A DNA stretch of 64,000 nt from Bin87 sp965220095 (GCA_965220095.1 OZ244805.1:744001-808000); one strand, 5' to 3'; counted from the stretch's first letter, positions 29,477-38,906 are shown. The notes: generated from the sequence alone by a model not told the origin. Made by a program: numbers and translations.

Positions 29477-30230
29477 CCTGCCAATGCACATCTACTTGTG
29501 CCAGCAGGTCGCCACCGAGCTGGACTGGGGCTACGCTCACGACCACTCCGGGGCGGCCTACCTCGGTTCTACCACCCCGGACATTCGGGCGATGACCAAG
29601 TGGGATCGGGCGCGGACGCATTTCTCCGACCTGACGGTTAACGAGGTCGGTACCGGCGTCAAGCGCATGTTTGAACTGCACCCGCAGCTGGCCGGTTCTG
29701 ACAACGGCCTGACACCGAATACCAGGGCGTTTCTGCTGGGTTACGTGAGCCATCTGGTGGCCGACGAGGTCTGGATTACCACCATGTTCCGCCCGCACTT
29801 CGGGACGGACGCCAGAGTCACCGACAGCGAGGTGGAAGCTCACATCTGGGACCGCGCGCTGCAACTGGATATGGACAACAGCGTGCTCAACGGCAACGGT
29901 GGGTTGTCCACGGAGAATGCCGCTATCGCGGCTATGGAACAGATGCCGGCCCTGGCGTTTCTGGAAGACGCGCTGGTTGATGAATGGCGCGGTTGGGTTG
30001 ACCGCCTGCTGGGTTGGGAATTCACCTGGGAACGGTTGAAGCGGGCGCTAAACCGGATGTATCGTGACAACGACGAAGTGCAGGTTGTGGTCGACGGGTT
30101 TTTGGCTGATATACCCAGCAGCCTGGAAAAAATCTACGAACGCATACCCAGGGACCTGATCGACACCTATCGCCAACGGGTCGTCGATGAAACCAAAGCG
30201 CAGGCGCGGGAGTTTCTCAGTGCAACTTAA
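29469..30230 (+). CDS. Zinc-dependent phospholipase C-like protein
   Basis: The 253-residue protein fits the zinc-dependent phospholipase C family: N-terminal MPNLPMHIYLCQQVA, GSTTPDIRAMTKWDRARTHF (metal-binding Asp/His) and FLLGYVSHLVADEVW with the conserved His-Leu-x-Ala-Asp-Glu. No signal peptide is seen, so it is probably cytoplasmic. It sits between hisG and hisD with overlaps on both sides, so it is co-transcribed and probably translationally coupled with the histidine genes. That position is odd; a hydrolase of a phosphorylated metabolite is more plausible than a lipase, but this is inference. Confidence 0.75.
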   Translation: MPNLPMHIYLCQQVATELDWGYAHDHSGAAYLGSTTPDIRAMTKWDRARTHFSDLTVNEVGTGVKRMFELHPQLAGSDNGLTPNTRAFLLGYVSHLVADEVWITTMFRPHFGTDARVTDSEVEAHIWDRALQLDMDNSVLNGNGGLSTENAAIAAMEQMPALAFLEDALVDEWRGWVDRLLGWEFTWERLKRALNRMYRDNDEVQVVVDGFLADIPSSLEKIYERIPRDLIDTYRQRVVDETKAQAREFLSAT

Positions 30231-31569
30231 TCTCGTGCGTGGGCTGGCGGCTGCCGAATCCGTCCTGAAGCGTATCGACCCCCTGGACCTTACCTCGCTG
30301 CCTGAAGCGGCGCTGCAGCGCACCCGCGACGCGTTCGGCAAGCAGGCCACACCAGAATCGGCGGTGTTGCAGATGCTGCGCGACGTGCGGGCCGAGGGCG
30401 ACGCCGCAGTTCGACGCTACGCCAAACTGCTGGACAATACCGACCTGGACGATTTAGATGTTCCGCCAGCCGAGCTGGAAGCGGCCTGGGACGCCACGCC
30501 CGCAGATCTGCAAGATGCACTCAAACTGGCCGCCAAACGAATCACCAGTTTCCACGAGGCGACCCGGCCCCGCGATTGGGTTGACCTGGGCGGTGGCCTC
30601 GGCGAGCTGGTGCGTCCGCTGGAACGGGTTGGCCTGTATGCGCCCGGCGGCACGGCGGCCTATCCGTCAACGGTGCTGATGACGGCCATCCCCGCCCGGG
30701 TCGCCGGTGTCAAAGAGGTTGTGCTGGTTACACCGCGGCTGGGCGGGGCTCCGCTGAACACCACCGTGCTGGCCGCCGCGCACATTGCGGGAGTGGACAC
30801 CGTTTACCAGGTCGGCGGCGTGCCGGCCATCGCTGCCCTGGCCTACGGCACGGAAAGCATCACCAAAGTGGACAAAATCTGCGGCCCCGGCAACGTGTTC
30901 GTTGCCTACGCCAAGCGCATGGTGCAGGGCCAGGTGGACATTGACGGCGTTTTCGGACCAACCGAAACCATTGTGCTGGCCGACGCCAGCGCCAACCCGA
31001 TATTCTGCGCCGCCGACCTCATCGCCCAGGCGGAGCACGACCCGATGGCCACCGCGATTCTGGTGACCGACTCCGCAGCGTTGCTCGGGGCAGTGGAGAC
31101 TGAACTCGACGCTCAGATCGCTGGCAACCCGCGCGCTGAAACCATCCGACAGTCTTTGGAGCGCCAGGGTCAGGTTGTCCTGGTCGACAGTTTCTCCGAG
31201 GCAATGGAGGTCGCCAACCGGCTGGCGCCGGAGCATCTGTGCGTGATGACCGCGGAGCCCTGGGCCTGGGCCGGCAAAGTACGCAATGCCGGCGGCCTGT
31301 TCCTCGGGGAGTTTTCACCCGAAGTCATGGGGGATTACATTGCTGGGCCATCCCACGTCATGCCCACCGGCGGCACGGCGCGGTTCAGTTCTGCGCTGAG
31401 CGTGCACCATTTTATGCGCACCATGCCCGTGGTGGGGCTGAGCCCGGAGCATTTCCGCGACCTGGGCGCCGCCGCGGTGCGAATCGCCGAAGCCGAAGGA
31501 TTGCCCGGCCACGCCAGCGCGGTTCAGGCCCGGCTTGACCATCTGGCCGCCCAACCGACCCAGCGATAG
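30220..31569 (+). CDS. hisD: Histidinol dehydrogenase HisD
   Basis: It catalyses the last two oxidations of histidine synthesis. The 449-residue protein shows YAPGGTAAYPSTVLM, the KICGPGNVFVAYAKR block, GPTETIVLAD, the zinc-site IAQAEHDPMAT and the catalytic-region RLAPEHL. The start was placed at GTG 30220, 8 bp after GGGAG and overlapping the previous stop; an ATG at 30187 would add 11 residues and overlap more. Confidence 0.93.
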   Translation: MQLNLVRGLAAAESVLKRIDPLDLTSLPEAALQRTRDAFGKQATPESAVLQMLRDVRAEGDAAVRRYAKLLDNTDLDDLDVPPAELEAAWDATPADLQDALKLAAKRITSFHEATRPRDWVDLGGGLGELVRPLERVGLYAPGGTAAYPSTVLMTAIPARVAGVKEVVLVTPRLGGAPLNTTVLAAAHIAGVDTVYQVGGVPAIAALAYGTESITKVDKICGPGNVFVAYAKRMVQGQVDIDGVFGPTETIVLADASANPIFCAADLIAQAEHDPMATAILVTDSAALLGAVETELDAQIAGNPRAETIRQSLERQGQVVLVDSFSEAMEVANRLAPEHLCVMTAEPWAWAGKVRNAGGLFLGEFSPEVMGDYIAGPSHVMPTGGTARFSSALSVHHFMRTMPVVGLSPEHFRDLGAAAVRIAEAEGLPGHASAVQARLDHLAAQPTQR

Positions 31570-31605
31570 CATCCGAAGCACCATCTACGTCAGGATTGGC
31601 TACTG

Positions 31606-32703
31606 ATGCCTAACATAGAAGACCTGCTGCTGCCCCACATCTACCGGCTCAAGACCTACCAGGGAGTTGCGCCCAGCGAAACGCTGGCGGAGCAGGCTGG
31701 CATCCCCCTGGAGCGGGTAATCCGTCTCAACGGCAACGAAAACCCCTATGGCCCGTCGCCGCACGTGGCCGAAGCGCTGGGTAACTTCCGCGACTATAAC
31801 CATTACCCAGACCCGGCGCAGCGCAATTTGCGGGCGGCGCTGTCGGATTACCTCGGTGTGCCGGACGACAACATCGTGGCCGGCAATGGCAGCGATGAGA
31901 TTATCGACCTGCTGATGCGGATGTTCCTCGCTCCCGATGACGAAATAATCATTCCGGTGCCAACGTTTGGGATGTATTCGTTCTCGGCGGACGTCGCCGG
32001 CGCCAATGCCGTGTCGGTCCCCCGGGATGAAAGCTTTGACATCGACATCGAGGCCATCCAACTGGCTATTACCCCCCGCACCAAGGCAATCTTCTTTCCC
32101 AGCCCCAACAATCCAACCGGCAACCTGGTTACCGAGGCGCAGGCGCGCGCTTTGCTCGACACCGGCCTGCTGGTGGTGGCCGATGAAGCCTACTACGATT
32201 TCTGCGGACAGACCTTGATGCCTCTCCTGTCCGAATTCCGCAACCTGGTGGTTTTGCGTACCTTCAGCAAGTGGGCTGGGCTGGCCGGACTGCGTATCGG
32301 CGCGGGCGCGATGGATACTGAACTCGCAGCCACCATGATGGGCATGAAGCCGCCGTACAACGTGAACCTGGCTGCCGAAATCGCCCTGCTGGCCTCGCTG
32401 GCCGACACCGGCAATCTGCTGGAACGGGTTACCGCCATCGTCACCGAGCGGGCCCGCCTGTTTGACCTGCTGTCCGACATTCCCGGCATCAAGCCGTGGC
32501 CGTCGCAGGCGAACTTTGTCCTGTGCAAGTTGCCAGATGGCCGGGGCCTGGAAGTTTACGAGGCAATGTGCCGGCGAGGCGTGTTCCTGCGTTACTTTGA
32601 CAACGACCTGCTCCGCGACTACATCCGCGTCAGCGTGGGCAAACCCGAAGAAACGGACGAGGTAATCGCCGGCTTCCGGGCGGCGCTGGGAGCCGACGCA
32701 TAA
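31606..32703 (+). CDS. hisC: Histidinol-phosphate aminotransferase HisC
   Basis: This 365-residue fold-type I PLP enzyme has RLNGNENPYGPSP at the N-terminus, NGSDEIIDL, PSPNNPTGNLV, VVADEAYYDFCG and TFSKWAGLAGLRIG with the PLP lysine. It transfers the amino group to imidazole acetol phosphate. Its stop overlaps the hisB start (TAATG), so the two are translationally coupled. Confidence 0.93.
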   Translation: MPNIEDLLLPHIYRLKTYQGVAPSETLAEQAGIPLERVIRLNGNENPYGPSPHVAEALGNFRDYNHYPDPAQRNLRAALSDYLGVPDDNIVAGNGSDEIIDLLMRMFLAPDDEIIIPVPTFGMYSFSADVAGANAVSVPRDESFDIDIEAIQLAITPRTKAIFFPSPNNPTGNLVTEAQARALLDTGLLVVADEAYYDFCGQTLMPLLSEFRNLVVLRTFSKWAGLAGLRIGAGAMDTELAATMMGMKPPYNVNLAAEIALLASLADTGNLLERVTAIVTERARLFDLLSDIPGIKPWPSQANFVLCKLPDGRGLEVYEAMCRRGVFLRYFDNDLLRDYIRVSVGKPEETDEVIAGFRAALGADA

Positions 32704-33317
32704 TGGCGCTTGCCGAGTCCAGCGTCCGAAGGGCTACCCTGGAACGTACCACCGGGGAAACCACCATCGCCATCTCTGTCGACCTGGACGGCGCGGGACG
32801 TTACAACGTCGATACTGGCAACGGCTTCCTCGACCACATGGTGAGCCAGATTTCCCGCCACGGCCTGTTCGACATCGACCTGAAAGCGGCCGGCGACACC
32901 CACGTCGGCTGGCACCATCTGGTTGAGGATACGGCCATCATGCTGGGCCGCGCCTTCGGCCAGGCTTTGGGCGAGCCGCGCGGCATTCGTCGCATGGGGC
33001 ACGCCATCGTCCCCCTGGATGAAACGTTGGTAATGGTCGCCGTGGATTGGAGCGGACGAGCCTACGCGTCGGTCGATACCACCCTCGACAACACGATGGT
33101 GGAAACGCTGTCGGGCGACCTGATCGCCCACTTCCTCGAATCCTTCGCCACCGAGGCGCGCATCAACCTGCACGCCAAAGTGCTGGCCGGAACCAGCCCG
33201 CATCACAAGGCGGAAGCGTTGTGCAAGGCGCTAGCCCGTGCGCTCCGCGACGCGGTTGAACCCGACCCTCGCGCCAGCGGCCAGGTGCCCAGCACCAAGG
33301 GCACGCTGAACGACTAG
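32703..33317 (+). CDS. hisB: Imidazoleglycerol-phosphate dehydratase HisB
   Basis: This monofunctional 204-residue HisB carries both metal-binding triads, GWHHLVEDTAI and SPHHKAEALCK, and opens with RRATLERTTGETTIAISVDLDG. It dehydrates imidazole glycerol phosphate. It is the last gene of the operon and is followed by a strong terminator. Confidence 0.94.
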   Translation: MALAESSVRRATLERTTGETTIAISVDLDGAGRYNVDTGNGFLDHMVSQISRHGLFDIDLKAAGDTHVGWHHLVEDTAIMLGRAFGQALGEPRGIRRMGHAIVPLDETLVMVAVDWSGRAYASVDTTLDNTMVETLSGDLIAHFLESFATEARINLHAKVLAGTSPHHKAEALCKALARALRDAVEPDPRASGQVPSTKGTLND

Positions 33318-33329
33318 CTCAGCATCAGA

Positions 33330-33368
33330 AAACCGCAGAAGCGACCTGCACCTCTGCGGTTTGTTTTG
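33330..33368 (+). terminator. Intrinsic terminator of the his operon
   Basis: AAACCGCAGA (33330-33339) pairs with TCTGCGGTTT (33353-33362), and GTTTTG follows. It lies 12 bp after the hisB stop. A second dyad (TGACCC..GGGTCA, 33376-33397) follows before the convergent gene. Confidence 0.8.
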
Positions 33369-33416
33369 CCAATCTGACCCCGGGACCGGTCGGGTCAAAT
33401 CAACGTCGTCTGATTG

Positions 33417-34277
33417 CTATCCGCCGCGAACCGGTCGGCCACGCCGGGCCAGAAACTCGGGGAAGGCTTCCTCGGCCAGAGTGCCCCGTAGTTCGTTGGT
33501 GGTGAAGTCCTTTTCGTTGGCCCACTGCTGTTCCAGGGTGCCCCCCATGTGACGCAGGAGCAACCGCTTGATGCCGATTACCGACGGGGTGTCGTTGGTC
33601 GCAATCTGCATGGCAATGTCCATGGTTTTCTCGCGCAGCCGGTAAACGGGTACCAGGTAGTTGAGCAGGCCAATCCGGTAGGCTTCCTCAGCTTCCACGA
33701 TGCGAGCGGTGAACAGCAACTCCTTGGCCTGGGGCCACCCGACCTGGTTGGTCAGCGTCCAGGTGGAATTGATCCGTCCGTAGGCCGCGGCCAGGAATCG
33801 GAAGCGGGCAGCATCGGAGCCGATGCGGATGTCCAGGGACGATGAGAGCACCGCACCGCCGCCGTAGGCCAGCCCGTTGATCATGCCGATCACCGGCTTG
33901 TCCGAGGCGCTGACGTCGTAGCCGCCGCGCTGTCGTTTGGCGGAGCGGGCATCCATGTCTTCTAGCAACAGGGTGCCGGCGTTCATGGCGGCCTGGTCTT
34001 CGCGCTGCTCGTGAATGTCGCCGCCGGCGGTAAATGCCGGCACCCGTGGCGTGGTATCGGCGCCCGTGATGACGATGCAGCCAATCTCCGGGTCTTCGTT
34101 GGCGCGTGCCACGGCGTCGTGCAATTCCTCGGTCAACTGGCGATTCATTGCGTTCAGCACTTCGGGGCGGTTCATCGTAAGAAAAGCCACGTGGCCCACT
34201 ATCTCCCGACGTCGTTCTCCGCTACCCTCGAATTTGGACACCCGTTCTTTGTCGGCCAAAATAAACTCGTAATCCAT
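33417..34277 (-). CDS. Enoyl-CoA hydratase/isomerase family protein
   Basis: The 286-residue crotonase-fold protein has VAFLTMNRPEVLNAMNR, PAFTAGGDIHE and the oxyanion-type INGLAYGGGAVLSSSLDIRIGSDAARF. The usual two catalytic glutamates are not obvious in the AYGRINSTWTLTNQVGW region, so hydratase activity is uncertain; a hydrolase, isomerase or dehydratase variant is possible. The start is the ATG at 34277 behind AGGAGGATTG. An 11-bp tandem duplication (34278-34299) doubles that ribosome site. It is convergent with hisB and divergent from nfeD. Confidence 0.82.
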   Translation of the reverse strand: MDYEFILADKERVSKFEGSGERRREIVGHVAFLTMNRPEVLNAMNRQLTEELHDAVARANEDPEIGCIVITGADTTPRVPAFTAGGDIHEQREDQAAMNAGTLLLEDMDARSAKRQRGGYDVSASDKPVIGMINGLAYGGGAVLSSSLDIRIGSDAARFRFLAAAYGRINSTWTLTNQVGWPQAKELLFTARIVEAEEAYRIGLLNYLVPVYRLREKTMDIAMQIATNDTPSVIGIKRLLLRHMGGTLEQQWANEKDFTTNELRGTLAEEAFPEFLARRGRPVRGG

Positions 34278-34460
34278 CAATCCTCCTGCAATCCTCCTGA
34301 AAGACAACGCAACGCCCGCTGTGATTGGCCCGGCTGCATCGCAATTGTAGGGGCACACGGCGAATGTAGTCAAACGGAATGGATTCAGGGGATGATGGCA
34401 AGTCGGATTTGACAACGCCCCCGGCCGGCTTGATGATGGTAACTGGACGATGGTGAGTAG

Positions 34461-35918
34461 ATGGGCCTGATGCGGATGTTAAACTCGCGAATACCGTTTC
34501 CTGTCGCCACACTGCGACGCTCAATACTGCTGATTTTGTGCCTGGGGATGGTGTGCCTGGGCACGTTTGGTCTGGCGGCTTCCCGGCATCAGGCCGACGC
34601 CCAGAGCCCGGCGGTCTTGGCGGTTCGCGTTGAAGACACCATCAACGCCATCAAGGCCCGTCTCATCGCCCGGTCAATTCAGCGTGCCAGCGACGACGGA
34701 GCCGAACTGCTCGTTATCGAGTTGGACACTCCGGGTGGGCTGTACAGCAGCACCCGCGATATTGTGGGGAGCCTGCTGGAATCCAACGTACCGGTCGCTG
34801 TATTCGTTGCGCCGCGAGGCGCGCAGGCCGGTTCGGCTGGAACCTTCATCACGGCGGCGGCCCACATCGCCGCCATGGCTCCCGGGTCCAACATCGGTGC
34901 GGCAACGCCGGTCGCTGGGGGTGGCGAAGAACTGGGCGAAACCCTTGCCGACAAGGTTACCAACGATGCCGCTGCGCTAATCCGCTCCATCGCCGACGAA
35001 CGCGGACGCAACGCCGATGCGTTGGAAGAAACGGTGCGTACCGCAGCGTCCTACACCGCCAAGGAGGCGCTGGAGGCCGGCATCATCGACCTGCTGGCCG
35101 ATGACCGGTCGGACCTGCTGCGCGAAATCGACGGGCGCACGGTGGCCACGGCCTCTGGAGACCGCACGCTGGCCGTCGCAGATGCCGAGGTCGAATTCAT
35201 CAAGATGCAGTGGCGGGAGCGATTCGTGGATTTCATCGCCAACCCCAACATCGCCTTCCTGTTGCTCATTCTGGGAGGGTTGGGGTTGATAATCGAGCTC
35301 ATGACGCCGGGCCTTATTGGCCCCGGCGTCGCTGGGGCAATCTGCCTGCTGCTGGCATTTTTGGCGCTGGGCAACCTCCCGTTCAACTGGGCCGGCGTGG
35401 TGTTCATCGGGCTGGCCGGAGTGCTGGCAATTCTGGAAGTGTTTATCTCGGGCTTCGGCGCGTTGGGCGTTGGCGCCGTGGTCAGCCTGGTGGTCGGCGG
35501 TTTGCTGCTGTTTAGCGGGTTCGGCAGCGGCGGCGGCATACCAGTCAATTTCCCGGAGGTTGCCGTCAGTCTGTGGGTGATCGGCAGCGTGGCTGGCGTG
35601 CTGGCGGTCGGAGCCGCCTATGTCGCATTCGAGGCCATTCGGTCCCGGCTGGGGAGCCGCCTGGCGCCGGCAGCTGGAAACATTGGCGACAGCGACGGAC
35701 GCAGCGAGGCGTCGCATCTCATCGGGCAGGTGGGTGTGGTAACATCAGCGTTACGACCCAGAGGTATCGTCGCCCTCAGCGACGAAACGTGGTCCGCCAC
35801 CAGCAACGACGGAATGTACGTGCCGATCGGGCGTCAGGTGCGGGTTATTGGTTCGTCAGGACTTTTTGTAACGGTGGAAGCGGTGGGCGGCGCAACGGCG
35901 CCCGAAGGTCAGGAATAA
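34461..35918 (+). CDS. NfeD-family membrane serine protease (long form)
   Basis: The 485-residue protein starts with a hydrophobic signal/anchor (SILLILCLGMVCLGTFGLA) and a ClpP-class protease domain (about 50-230) with LDTPGGLYSSTR, the nucleophile region AQAGSAGTF and AAHIAAMAPGSNIGAATPV. Four or so membrane helices follow (about 265-400), then a C-terminal NfeD OB-fold domain (LIGQVGVVTSALRPRGIVAL). Such proteins cleave or regulate partner SPFH proteins at the membrane, and an SPFH gene follows 55 bp downstream. Confidence 0.9.
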   Translation: MGLMRMLNSRIPFPVATLRRSILLILCLGMVCLGTFGLAASRHQADAQSPAVLAVRVEDTINAIKARLIARSIQRASDDGAELLVIELDTPGGLYSSTRDIVGSLLESNVPVAVFVAPRGAQAGSAGTFITAAAHIAAMAPGSNIGAATPVAGGGEELGETLADKVTNDAAALIRSIADERGRNADALEETVRTAASYTAKEALEAGIIDLLADDRSDLLREIDGRTVATASGDRTLAVADAEVEFIKMQWRERFVDFIANPNIAFLLLILGGLGLIIELMTPGLIGPGVAGAICLLLAFLALGNLPFNWAGVVFIGLAGVLAILEVFISGFGALGVGAVVSLVVGGLLLFSGFGSGGGIPVNFPEVAVSLWVIGSVAGVLAVGAAYVAFEAIRSRLGSRLAPAAGNIGDSDGRSEASHLIGQVGVVTSALRPRGIVALSDETWSATSNDGMYVPIGRQVRVIGSSGLFVTVEAVGGATAPEGQE

Positions 35919-35973
35919 CGGCAGAGCGGACACCAGGGCACTTCCCGCCAGTCGCGGGCAAGGAGGCGTACTC

Positions 35974-36870
35974 ATGGCCAGCGGAGTAGTAATCGTGCAG
36001 GCATACCAGCGAATGGTGGTGCAACGTTTCGGTACTTACGTCGGAAACAGACGTCCGGGCATACACATTTTGATCCCGTTTCTCTATCAGGGCACCAAGG
36101 TGGATTTACGCGAACGAGTAACGCGGGTCCCCACGCAGAAGTACATCACCGCCGACAACGTTGTGGTGGATATGGACTTCGTCATCTACTACCGCGTTAT
36201 GGAGGACCAGGTGGACCGGGCCGTGCTTGAGGTGCAGAACTTCGAGCAGGCCGTAATCAACCTGGCGTTCGCCACCTTGCGCGCGGTCATCGGAGCGATC
36301 GATCTCTCCGTGGCGTTATCCGAGCGGGAGCGCATTCGAGACGAGGTGCAACTCCGCATGGACGAAGTTACCACCCGCTGGGGGGTCAAGGTGTCCCAGG
36401 TCGAAATCAACGAAGTCGACCCGCCCCAGGGCGTGAAGGCGGCCATGGAACGCCAAAAGTCAGCCGACGCCATCAAGACCGCTGAAATTACCGAGTCGGA
36501 AGGCCAGCGTCAGGCCCAGATCAACCGCGCCGAGGGCGAGAAGCAATCCGCCATCCTGCAAGCCGAAGGTCTGCGCCAAGCTGACATTCTGCAGGCCGAG
36601 GGCGAACAGCAGGCGACCGTCCTCCGCGCCGACGGGTTCAGCGTTGCGTTGGAACGTATCTACAATGTTGCCAGCACCGTGGATGCCCGCACCATGAGTT
36701 TGCAATACTTCGACACGCTGAAATCGCTGGGCTCCAGCCCCTCCACCAAGTTCATTTTCCCCATGGAGTTCACCTCCATGCTATCCCCGTTCCTGGGCAT
36801 GGGCAACAACAACCAGGGTGGTGGCAACAGCTCCGGTTCCAACAGCAACGACGCGGACAACAACCGCTAA
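35974..36870 (+). CDS. SPFH/stomatin-like protein (slipin)
   Basis: The 298-residue protein has the SPFH core (QRMVVQRFGTYVGNRRPGIHILIPF, VDMDFVIYYRVMED), a Glu/Gln/Ala-rich coiled coil (about 150-225, repeating AEGxxQA) and a low-complexity Asn/Gly/Ser C-terminus. It should oligomerise on the membrane as the partner of NfeD. Unusually, no N-terminal membrane hairpin precedes the SPFH domain, so attachment may depend on NfeD. The AGGAGG ribosome site is strong. Confidence 0.9.
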   Translation: MASGVVIVQAYQRMVVQRFGTYVGNRRPGIHILIPFLYQGTKVDLRERVTRVPTQKYITADNVVVDMDFVIYYRVMEDQVDRAVLEVQNFEQAVINLAFATLRAVIGAIDLSVALSERERIRDEVQLRMDEVTTRWGVKVSQVEINEVDPPQGVKAAMERQKSADAIKTAEITESEGQRQAQINRAEGEKQSAILQAEGLRQADILQAEGEQQATVLRADGFSVALERIYNVASTVDARTMSLQYFDTLKSLGSSPSTKFIFPMEFTSMLSPFLGMGNNNQGGGNSSGSNSNDADNNR

Positions 36871-36913
36871 TCGACGGCTACAACGACTGCTACGATGACG
36901 GTGGCCGCCTGGT

Positions 36914-37879
36914 TCAGCCGGTGTTGAACAGGGCGGCCAACCCGCCGCCGTCGGCCAGCAGCCGGAGCGCGGCGGCGTAAGGCTCGGTTGACCTGGCGTC
37001 GATAGCCGCCAGAATTCCGGCCATCTCCGGGTCGTTCTGGAGCAGGATGCTGACCCGGCGGTAAAACTCCTCCTGCACCGACTCCAGGAACTCCTGCCGG
37101 CGGCGGGCCGAACGACGCTCTTCCAGATTGCCGGTGTCGGTTAGATACGCCCGGTGCTCTCCGACGCTCTGCCACATTTCGGTGATGCCGACGCTGGCAT
37201 ACGCCTGGGTTTGCAGTACCGGCGGATTCCACCCGGTAGACAGGTTGGCTAGATGCAACATCGCGGTTACCGCGGCGGCCATCTGGTTGGCGCCGTCCCG
37301 GTCGGCCTTGTTGATCACGTAAAGGTCGGCGATTTCCATGACGCCCGCCTTCAGCGTTTGGATAGAGTCGCCGGACTCGGGCATCATGGTAACGATCACC
37401 GAGTCAGCAACGCTCATGATGCCCAGTTCGGTTTGACCCACACCCACGGTTTCAACCAGCACCACGTCCTTGCTGGCGGCGTCCAGCAACCTGACCATGC
37501 TTTTGACGATACGCGGTAGCCCGCCGGACTGCCCACGAGTGGCGACGCTGCGAATAAACACGCCATCGTCCAGGTAGTGACGCTGCATCCTGATGCGGTC
37601 GCCCAGCAAGGCGCCGCCGGTAAACGGGCTGGTCGGGTCTACCGCCAGGATGCCCACCGTCAGATTGAGTTTCCGCAAGTGCTCCGTGAGGCGGTCGACC
37701 AGCGTGCTCTTGCCCACGCCGGGCGGGCCGGTGATGCCCACCGTGTAGGCGCGTCCCGTGTGGGGATCCAGCTGTTCCATCGCCGGCGCAGCGGCCGGGT
37801 CGCCCCGCTCCACCATCGTGAGTAGTCGGGAAAGGGCCCGTAGTTCGCCGCGCAACACGCGGTCAGCCAGGTCATTCAT
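36914..37879 (-). CDS. meaB: Methylmalonyl-CoA mutase-associated GTPase MeaB
   Basis: The 321-residue G3E-family GTPase has the P-loop GITGPPGVGKST near residue 50, VGILAVDPTSPFTGGALLGDRIRM, VETVGVGQTELGI and the NKAD base-specificity motif. MeaB loads and protects the B12 cofactor of methylmalonyl-CoA mutase, linking it functionally to the cobalamin locus in this window. The mutase gene itself is not here. The ATG at 37879 was chosen from the family start (MNDLADRVLRGELRALSR); no clear ribosome site is seen. Confidence 0.92.
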   Translation of the reverse strand: MNDLADRVLRGELRALSRLLTMVERGDPAAAPAMEQLDPHTGRAYTVGITGPPGVGKSTLVDRLTEHLRKLNLTVGILAVDPTSPFTGGALLGDRIRMQRHYLDDGVFIRSVATRGQSGGLPRIVKSMVRLLDAASKDVVLVETVGVGQTELGIMSVADSVIVTMMPESGDSIQTLKAGVMEIADLYVINKADRDGANQMAAAVTAMLHLANLSTGWNPPVLQTQAYASVGITEMWQSVGEHRAYLTDTGNLEERRSARRRQEFLESVQEEFYRRVSILLQNDPEMAGILAAIDARSTEPYAAALRLLADGGGLAALFNTG

Positions 37880-37970
37880 TGAAATCACGTAGTCGGAAAT
37901 CGTAACGTTTGCGCCGAAACACGACGACCAATCTAACACCGCCGCCGTTGCCGGTCAACGCATTGCCCCC

Positions 37971-38906
37971 TCACGCGTACCCACTCTAATGCGTCATTGC
38001 GAGGAGCATGGCGACGTGGCAATCTCGATGAGGCTGAACGCATGTCGACGAACCGCCGTTGCTACGGCGACGGGATTGCCACGCTACGCTCGCAATGACA
38101 ATGTGGGTACGCATCAGGGCGAGGGATCTCATGCGTACCCGCTTTAGCCCGTCATTGCGAGGAGCACGGCGACGTGGCAATCTCCATGAGGCTGAACACA
38201 CGTCGACGAACCGCCGTTGCTACGGCGACGGGATTGCCACGCTACGCTCGCGATGACAATGTGGGTACGCATCAGGGCGAGGGATCTCATGCGTACCCGC
38301 TTTAACCTGTCATTGCGAGGAGCACGGCGACGTGGCAATCTCGATGAGGCTGAACACACGTCGACGATCCACCGTTGCTACGGCGACGGGATTGCCACGC
38401 TACGCTCGCAATGACAATGTGGGTACGCATCAGGGCGAGGGATCTCATGCGTACCCGCTTTAGCCCGTCATTGCGAGGAGCACGGCGACGTGGCAATCTC
38501 CATGAGGCTGAACACACGTCGACGAACCGCCGTTGCTACGGCAACGGGATTGCCACGCTACGCTCGCAACGACAATGTGGGTACGCATCAGGGCGAGGGA
38601 TCTCATGCGTTCCCGCTTTAACCTGCCATTGCGAGGAGCACGGCGACGTGGCAATCTCGATGAGGCTGAACACACGTCGACGAACCGCCGTTGCTACGGC
38701 GACGGGATTGCCACGCTACGCTCGCAATGACAATGTGGGTACGCATCAGGGCGAGGGATCTCATGCGTACCCGCTTTAACCTGCCATTGCGAGGAGCACG
38801 GCGACGTGGCAAATTCGATGAGGCTGAACACACGTCGACGAACCGCCGTTGCTACGGCGACGGGATTGCCACGCTACGCTCGCAATGACAATGTGGGTAC
38901 GTATGA
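37971..38906. repeat. 158-bp tandem repeat array, six units, each with two hairpins
   Basis: Units begin at 37993, 38151, 38309, 38467, 38625 and 38783. Each contains hairpin I of about 107 bp (GTCATTGCGAG to CTCGCAATGAC, also GTGGCAATC with GATTGCCAC) and hairpin II (GGGTACGCAT, 16 nt, ATGCGTACCC). Partial hairpin II sequences flank both ends. Units alternate CGATGAGG and CCATGAGG (G, C, G, C, G, G), suggesting duplication of a 316-bp dimer. Short open frames on both strands recur in every unit and look non-coding. The array fills most of the 1.1-kb gap between meaB and the SDR gene. Confidence 0.93.

Noticed and set aside
37993..38904. Short ORFs of 65-71 residues repeated on both strands in the 158-bp array
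   Set aside because: They arise because each unit is open by chance in several frames, and they are arginine-rich with no recognisable motif.
37971..38906. CRISPR array
   Set aside because: The repeated unit is 158 bp with no unique spacers of constant length, and no cas genes are nearby.
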